A DNA stretch of 64,000 nucleotides from G963691885 sp963691885 (lineage in GTDB: Bacteria > Pseudomonadota > Alphaproteobacteria > UBA8366 > Aestuariispiraceae). The position numbers and the translations under genes are program-made. The notes under the pieces were generated by a model that was not told where the DNA came from, did not search any database, and saw only the letters and a list, made by a program, of their open reading frames with translations. This document shows, one piece after another, positions 61,065-64,000 of this stretch. How positions within the stretch are numbered: the stretch's first letter is position 1; the number at the start of each line of letters is the position of its first letter. The stretch spans positions 5,035,114 through 5,099,113 of the forward strand of contig OY829843.1 of the NCBI GenBank assembly GCA_963691885.1, given 5' to 3'.

Positions 61065-61766
61065 TTATCCGATTTTGTGTAGCCAGGTCTTGATCGCATT
61101 TGTCGTCAGGTTCGGCTGTTCGAGTGTAGGCAGATGACCTGCATCAGGGATAACTATAAGATCAGAGCCAGTGACGAGCGAATGTATGAGTTCATGTCGC
61201 TCTATTGGACAAAGTCTGTCTTGGTCGCCACATAGCACAAGTGTTTCGACCTTCACGTCACGCAGCGTCTCGGTCTGGTCCGGTCTTGATTGCAGCGCCA
61301 TCGACTGGCGAACAAAAACCTCTGGACCGAGATCCACCGCCATTGCCATGCAAAGGTCCAAGATTTGGGTCTTATTCACGCCATTGGCTAGATAGTTCGG
61401 CTTTAACTCGTCGCGCATAACATCCAGCAATTTCCCCTGTTCCGAGACCAGCGCCATCTGACGGTTTCGGTTGCTCTGCACCGTAACCTGTTCTGCTAAT
61501 GGGTTGGTATCTATCAAGGCCAGACCGGCAACTCGCGCCGGGGCGAGACGGATAACCTCCATAGCGACGATACCACCAAGCGATAACCCGGCCAAAGCAA
61601 AACGCGATGGCGCCTCTGCCAATAGGTTTTCTGCCATGTCGGTGATTGTTGACGCCTTTGCAAGGGATGCGACGGCAACTTCGCGTTCGTTCCGTAGGGC
61701 CGCAACCTGCGGTGCAAAGAGACGTGCGTCGCACATCATTCCCGGTGCGAAAACAACGGGCGTCAT
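61065..61766 (-). CDS. Alpha/beta hydrolase
   Basis: 233 residues. Nucleophile elbow GLSLGGIVAMEV, acid Asp in LVLCGDQDRLCP and His in IPDAGHLPTLEQP form the triad. The N-terminus PVVFAPGMMCDARLFAPQVA is typical of esterase/lactonase-type members. Overlaps the methyltransferase-like gene by four bases (ATGA), so cotranslated. Substrate unknown. Confidence 0.9.
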   Translation of the reverse strand: MTPVVFAPGMMCDARLFAPQVAALRNEREVAVASLAKASTITDMAENLLAEAPSRFALAGLSLGGIVAMEVIRLAPARVAGLALIDTNPLAEQVTVQSNRNRQMALVSEQGKLLDVMRDELKPNYLANGVNKTQILDLCMAMAVDLGPEVFVRQSMALQSRPDQTETLRDVKVETLVLCGDQDRLCPIERHELIHSLVTGSDLIVIPDAGHLPTLEQPNLTTNAIKTWLHKIG

Positions 61767-62896
61767 TGCACAGTGCTGGCGCGGCTGGCCCCCTCGCTCA
61801 GTGTTTGCAGCTTTGCATAGGCGATCTCTGAGTCTACCGACCCAAATCCGGCAAAGGTTCCAAATCCACAGTCCGACCCAGCAATGACCCTGTCCGCCCC
61901 GACGATGTTCACAAATCGGCTCAAACGTTCCGCAACAAGGTCAGGGTGTTCGATAAAGTTTGTTGTCGTATCAACAACGCCCGGAACCAGAACTGTATCG
62001 TCAGGTATTTCTGACCGGCGTTCCTTAAACACTGCCCATTCATGACCATGGCGTGGATTTGCTGTTTCGAACAGGACATACCGCGCCTTCGCGGACATCA
62101 GTACCGGAAACACGGCATCCATTCCAATATCACAGCAATGAGGCCCCTCGTAATTGCCCCAACAGATGTGAATTCGAACTTTCTCTTTTGGAATGTCGCT
62201 CAACGCGTGGTTCAAAGCTTCGATGTGGCTGTTGGCAATCTTCAGAAATTCCGCGTCCGTCAAATCGTTGAACAGCATGTGACGCGACAAGGCCAAATCC
62301 GGGCAATCCAACTGCAGATCCAATCCGGCCGCTACAATTGTCTCATACTCCTCCTTCATCGCATCTGCCAGAGCTGCCAGATAGGCATCGCGTGTTGGAT
62401 AAAAATCATTCTGCAGGAAGAGAGATATGACACCCGGCGAAGCGGCGTTCATAAAGCCGCGCTCAACGCCATATTCAGACATGGCTGATGTCAGGTTCGT
62501 AATGTCTTTTTGAAGTTCCCCCTGGCCTTTCGACTTCACTTCGCCCTGACACATGGGACGGGCATATTTAGGCGTGCCTCCGTCATTTGCGAGACGTTCC
62601 AGATATTTGGGAAATAGCTTGAGGTCCGCTGGCGCGTTGCGCGGACTATCGCCTGCAAAGCCTGTGTAACGATCCTTTACGTAGGTTGCATAGGATATCT
62701 TACTGGTCTCCCCGTCGCTGACAATATCCACACCTGCCTTAACTTGAGCGCCCACCGTCGCTGAAACCGCGCTTGCCATACAGGCATCGAACGCCGCCTG
62801 ATCAAAGTTTTCTTCTCTTTCCCTGGCAAAGATGAAATCAACCACCGCCTGACTACGCGGAAGGCTGCCAACATGGGTGACCGCGATTTTTGACAT
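61763..62896 (-). CDS. Cobalamin-independent methionine synthase-like protein (MetE C-terminal family)
   Basis: About 377 residues from ATG 62896 (MSKIAVTHVGSLPRSQAVVD). This is the UROD/MetE-like fold used by methyl- and coenzyme M transferases. Zinc-site segments visible: HICWGNYEGPHCCDIGMDAV (His and Cys), LFETANPRHGHEW (Glu) and IAGSDCGFGTF (Cys). The protein lacks the N-terminal half of full MetE, so it is a stand-alone catalytic module acting on an unknown methyl donor or thiol. An upstream ATG at 62944 overlaps the RraA gene. Confidence 0.88.
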   Translation of the reverse strand: MSKIAVTHVGSLPRSQAVVDFIFAREREENFDQAAFDACMASAVSATVGAQVKAGVDIVSDGETSKISYATYVKDRYTGFAGDSPRNAPADLKLFPKYLERLANDGGTPKYARPMCQGEVKSKGQGELQKDITNLTSAMSEYGVERGFMNAASPGVISLFLQNDFYPTRDAYLAALADAMKEEYETIVAAGLDLQLDCPDLALSRHMLFNDLTDAEFLKIANSHIEALNHALSDIPKEKVRIHICWGNYEGPHCCDIGMDAVFPVLMSAKARYVLFETANPRHGHEWAVFKERRSEIPDDTVLVPGVVDTTTNFIEHPDLVAERLSRFVNIVGADRVIAGSDCGFGTFAGFGSVDSEIAYAKLQTLSEGASRASTVQ

Positions 62897-62940
62897 GTCT
62901 GCGTCCTTATCTATGGTGTCCGTCTGAAAAGGTTCTCTGC

Positions 62941-63636
62941 TCAAGTTCGCCTTGCTTCAAATTCCCGCCAAGCTCTCTCAAATGCTGCGAAGTCAAAGCC
63001 GTCGGCGCGGGCCGCCTCCAAAACAATCTTTTCATTCTCGTACATCTTGGCAAGCGCAGCGGCCAAAGCTGGAATAACATCTGCAGGAACTACGAGCGCG
63101 CCATGTCGATCAGCATGCACCAAGTCACCCGGCTGAATCTTCAACCCAAAGACCGTGACTTCACAATCGATTTCGCGCACATGAACAAAGGCGTGGCTTG
63201 GACCAATTGAACCCGCGACTACAGAGAAGCCGTCGGGCAAATCACCCAAGTCACGCATCACCCCATTTGTCAGCGCGCCCGAAAGTCCAAATCCTTTATG
63301 GACGGTTGTGTTCACTTCCCCCCAATAGGCAGAAACACAGTTTGGGAAATCTAGATCTTCCACCACGGCCAGGGCGGGGCGCACACCCTCAGACATATAC
63401 CGGTAATAGTCCATGCGACGGGTTCTGATTGTGTCCGGATCTTCTTGCGGGGGTGCCAGACCCGAAATTCTGGCAGTCCTTGCATAGCCAACGATAGCAC
63501 CAGCCCGGGGTGCCGAGGCTTGCATTGTTCCGCGGGTAAAGGCAGAAAATCCACGCTTCCCTTGCGCGACCTCAATTGCGTTACAGACCGACGGTGTGTC
63601 GGCCGCACTCAACGCTTTAAGCAATATGTCGTCCAC
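62941..63636 (-). CDS. RraA-family protein (aldolase-like)
   Basis: 231 residues. Typical RraA/HMG-aldolase segments: DTPSVCNAIE near the N-terminus, CVSAYWGEVNTTVHKGFGLS, GALTNGVMRDLGDLPDGFSV, and GDLVHADRHGALVVPADVIP with the metal/catalytic Asp. Members are 4-hydroxy-4-methyl-2-oxoglutarate aldolases or oxaloacetate decarboxylases; RNase E regulators are another branch. The catabolic neighbours favour an enzyme. Confidence 0.88.
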   Translation of the reverse strand: MDDILLKALSAADTPSVCNAIEVAQGKRGFSAFTRGTMQASAPRAGAIVGYARTARISGLAPPQEDPDTIRTRRMDYYRYMSEGVRPALAVVEDLDFPNCVSAYWGEVNTTVHKGFGLSGALTNGVMRDLGDLPDGFSVVAGSIGPSHAFVHVREIDCEVTVFGLKIQPGDLVHADRHGALVVPADVIPALAAALAKMYENEKIVLEAARADGFDFAAFERAWREFEARRT

Positions 63637-64000
63637 TAGCTCGCCTCCTGCCAGATAAGAGAATGGCCAGCCGGATCATCTGTCCGGCGAACGCGAAACA
63701 ACGCTGCTTCGCCTTCCATGGCGGGTTGAAGGTTCCTTGTATACCCAGGCTCAATTAAAGCCGTGTCGCCGGGCCCTAGAGTGAAGTTCTGGTTTCCACA
63801 TTCAAGCAGCCAATGGCCATGCAAAACCATGGCAACCTCGTGTTTGTCTGCCGCACTCGACGGGCAATTACAGAGTGAAGTCGGAGTAATGAAATCTACC
63901 TCAAAGCCAGGGCGATCTCGCAAAAGCGCATCAGGACCAATAACCTTGCAAGGCGCCTTAGACGCCAGAGCAACCAAATCCTGATACCTGGCAACAAAAT
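63636..64000 (-). CDS. Cupin-domain protein, N-terminus cut by window edge
   Basis: The frame is open to the window end (FVARYQDLVALASKAPC), so the start is beyond it; an internal TTG at 63977 is unlikely to be the start. Cupin motif: CPSSAADKHEVAMVLHGHWL and TLGPGDTALIEPGYTRNLQP. Probably a metal-binding cupin enzyme or effector domain; the last base overlaps the RraA start. Confidence 0.75.
   Translation of the reverse strand, partial: FVARYQDLVALASKAPCKVIGPDALLRDRPGFEVDFITPTSLCNCPSSAADKHEVAMVLHGHWLLECGNQNFTLGPGDTALIEPGYTRNLQPAMEGEAALFRVRRTDDPAGHSLIWQEAS

Overview
The window looks like a chromosome segment of a marine alphaproteobacterium. The evidence is the gene order secE-nusG-rplKAJL-rpoBC-rpsL-rpsG with a nearby tuf gene and tRNAs, a 396-residue EF-Tu, large alphaproteobacterial RpoB and RpoC, and a DMSP lyase (DddP-type) and sugar ABC transporters that resemble roseobacter genes. 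I cannot fix the genus from sequence alone.

Core block (1-18013). On the minus strand, in transcription order, lie tRNA-Tyr(GTA), tRNA-Gly(TCC), tuf, tRNA-Trp(CCA), secE, nusG, rplK, rplA, rplJ, rplL, rpoB and rpoC. A strong terminator follows, then an isocitrate lyase/PEP-mutase family gene, rpsL and the start of rpsG. On the plus strand rlmB is followed by tRNA-Thr(TGT).

Genomic island (17968-60698). A 48-bp sequence from the 3' half of tRNA-Thr is repeated exactly at 60651-60698. It brackets about 42.7 kb with the organisation of an integrative and mobilizable element. From the left end it holds: a tyrosine integrase that has lost its catalytic Tyr by a frameshift; an AlpA/Xis-like protein; a P-loop (SF3/DUF927-like) replication protein beside 11-bp iterons; an IS3-family element inserted in the loop of a terminator; a MobF (TrwC/TraA) relaxase with a ribbon-helix-helix accessory protein; a palindrome-rich control region; and a ParA-like operon. 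A complete type II-C CRISPR-Cas locus follows: 18 repeats and 17 spacers, cas2, cas1, a frameshifted cas9 and a divergent short tracrRNA.

The right half of the island is a mosaic of cargo separated by IS elements (IS481 remnant, IS256, two IS3-type copies, IS66 and fragments). Cargo includes a two-set sugar ABC operon divergent from a LacI/GntR-like repressor with two palindromic operators, a dddP-like DMSP lyase, a truncated lysR, and a type I secretion cassette (repeat-containing substrate, ABC exporter, HlyD adaptor). Two orphan genes lie beside attR. No mating-pair formation or coupling-protein gene is visible, so transfer would need a helper.

Right flank (60699-64000). A minus-strand operon encodes a cupin protein (partial), an RraA-family protein, a MetE-C-like methyltransferase and an alpha/beta hydrolase, apparently a small-molecule catabolic cluster.

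How the parts relate: integrase, Xis-like protein and att sites handle integration; the replication protein and ParA module handle maintenance; relaxase and accessory protein handle mobilization; CRISPR-Cas9 would defend the element or its host; the cargo gives marine metabolic and surface traits. Two single-base frameshifts (integrase and Cas9) suggest either decay of the element or local sequence errors.
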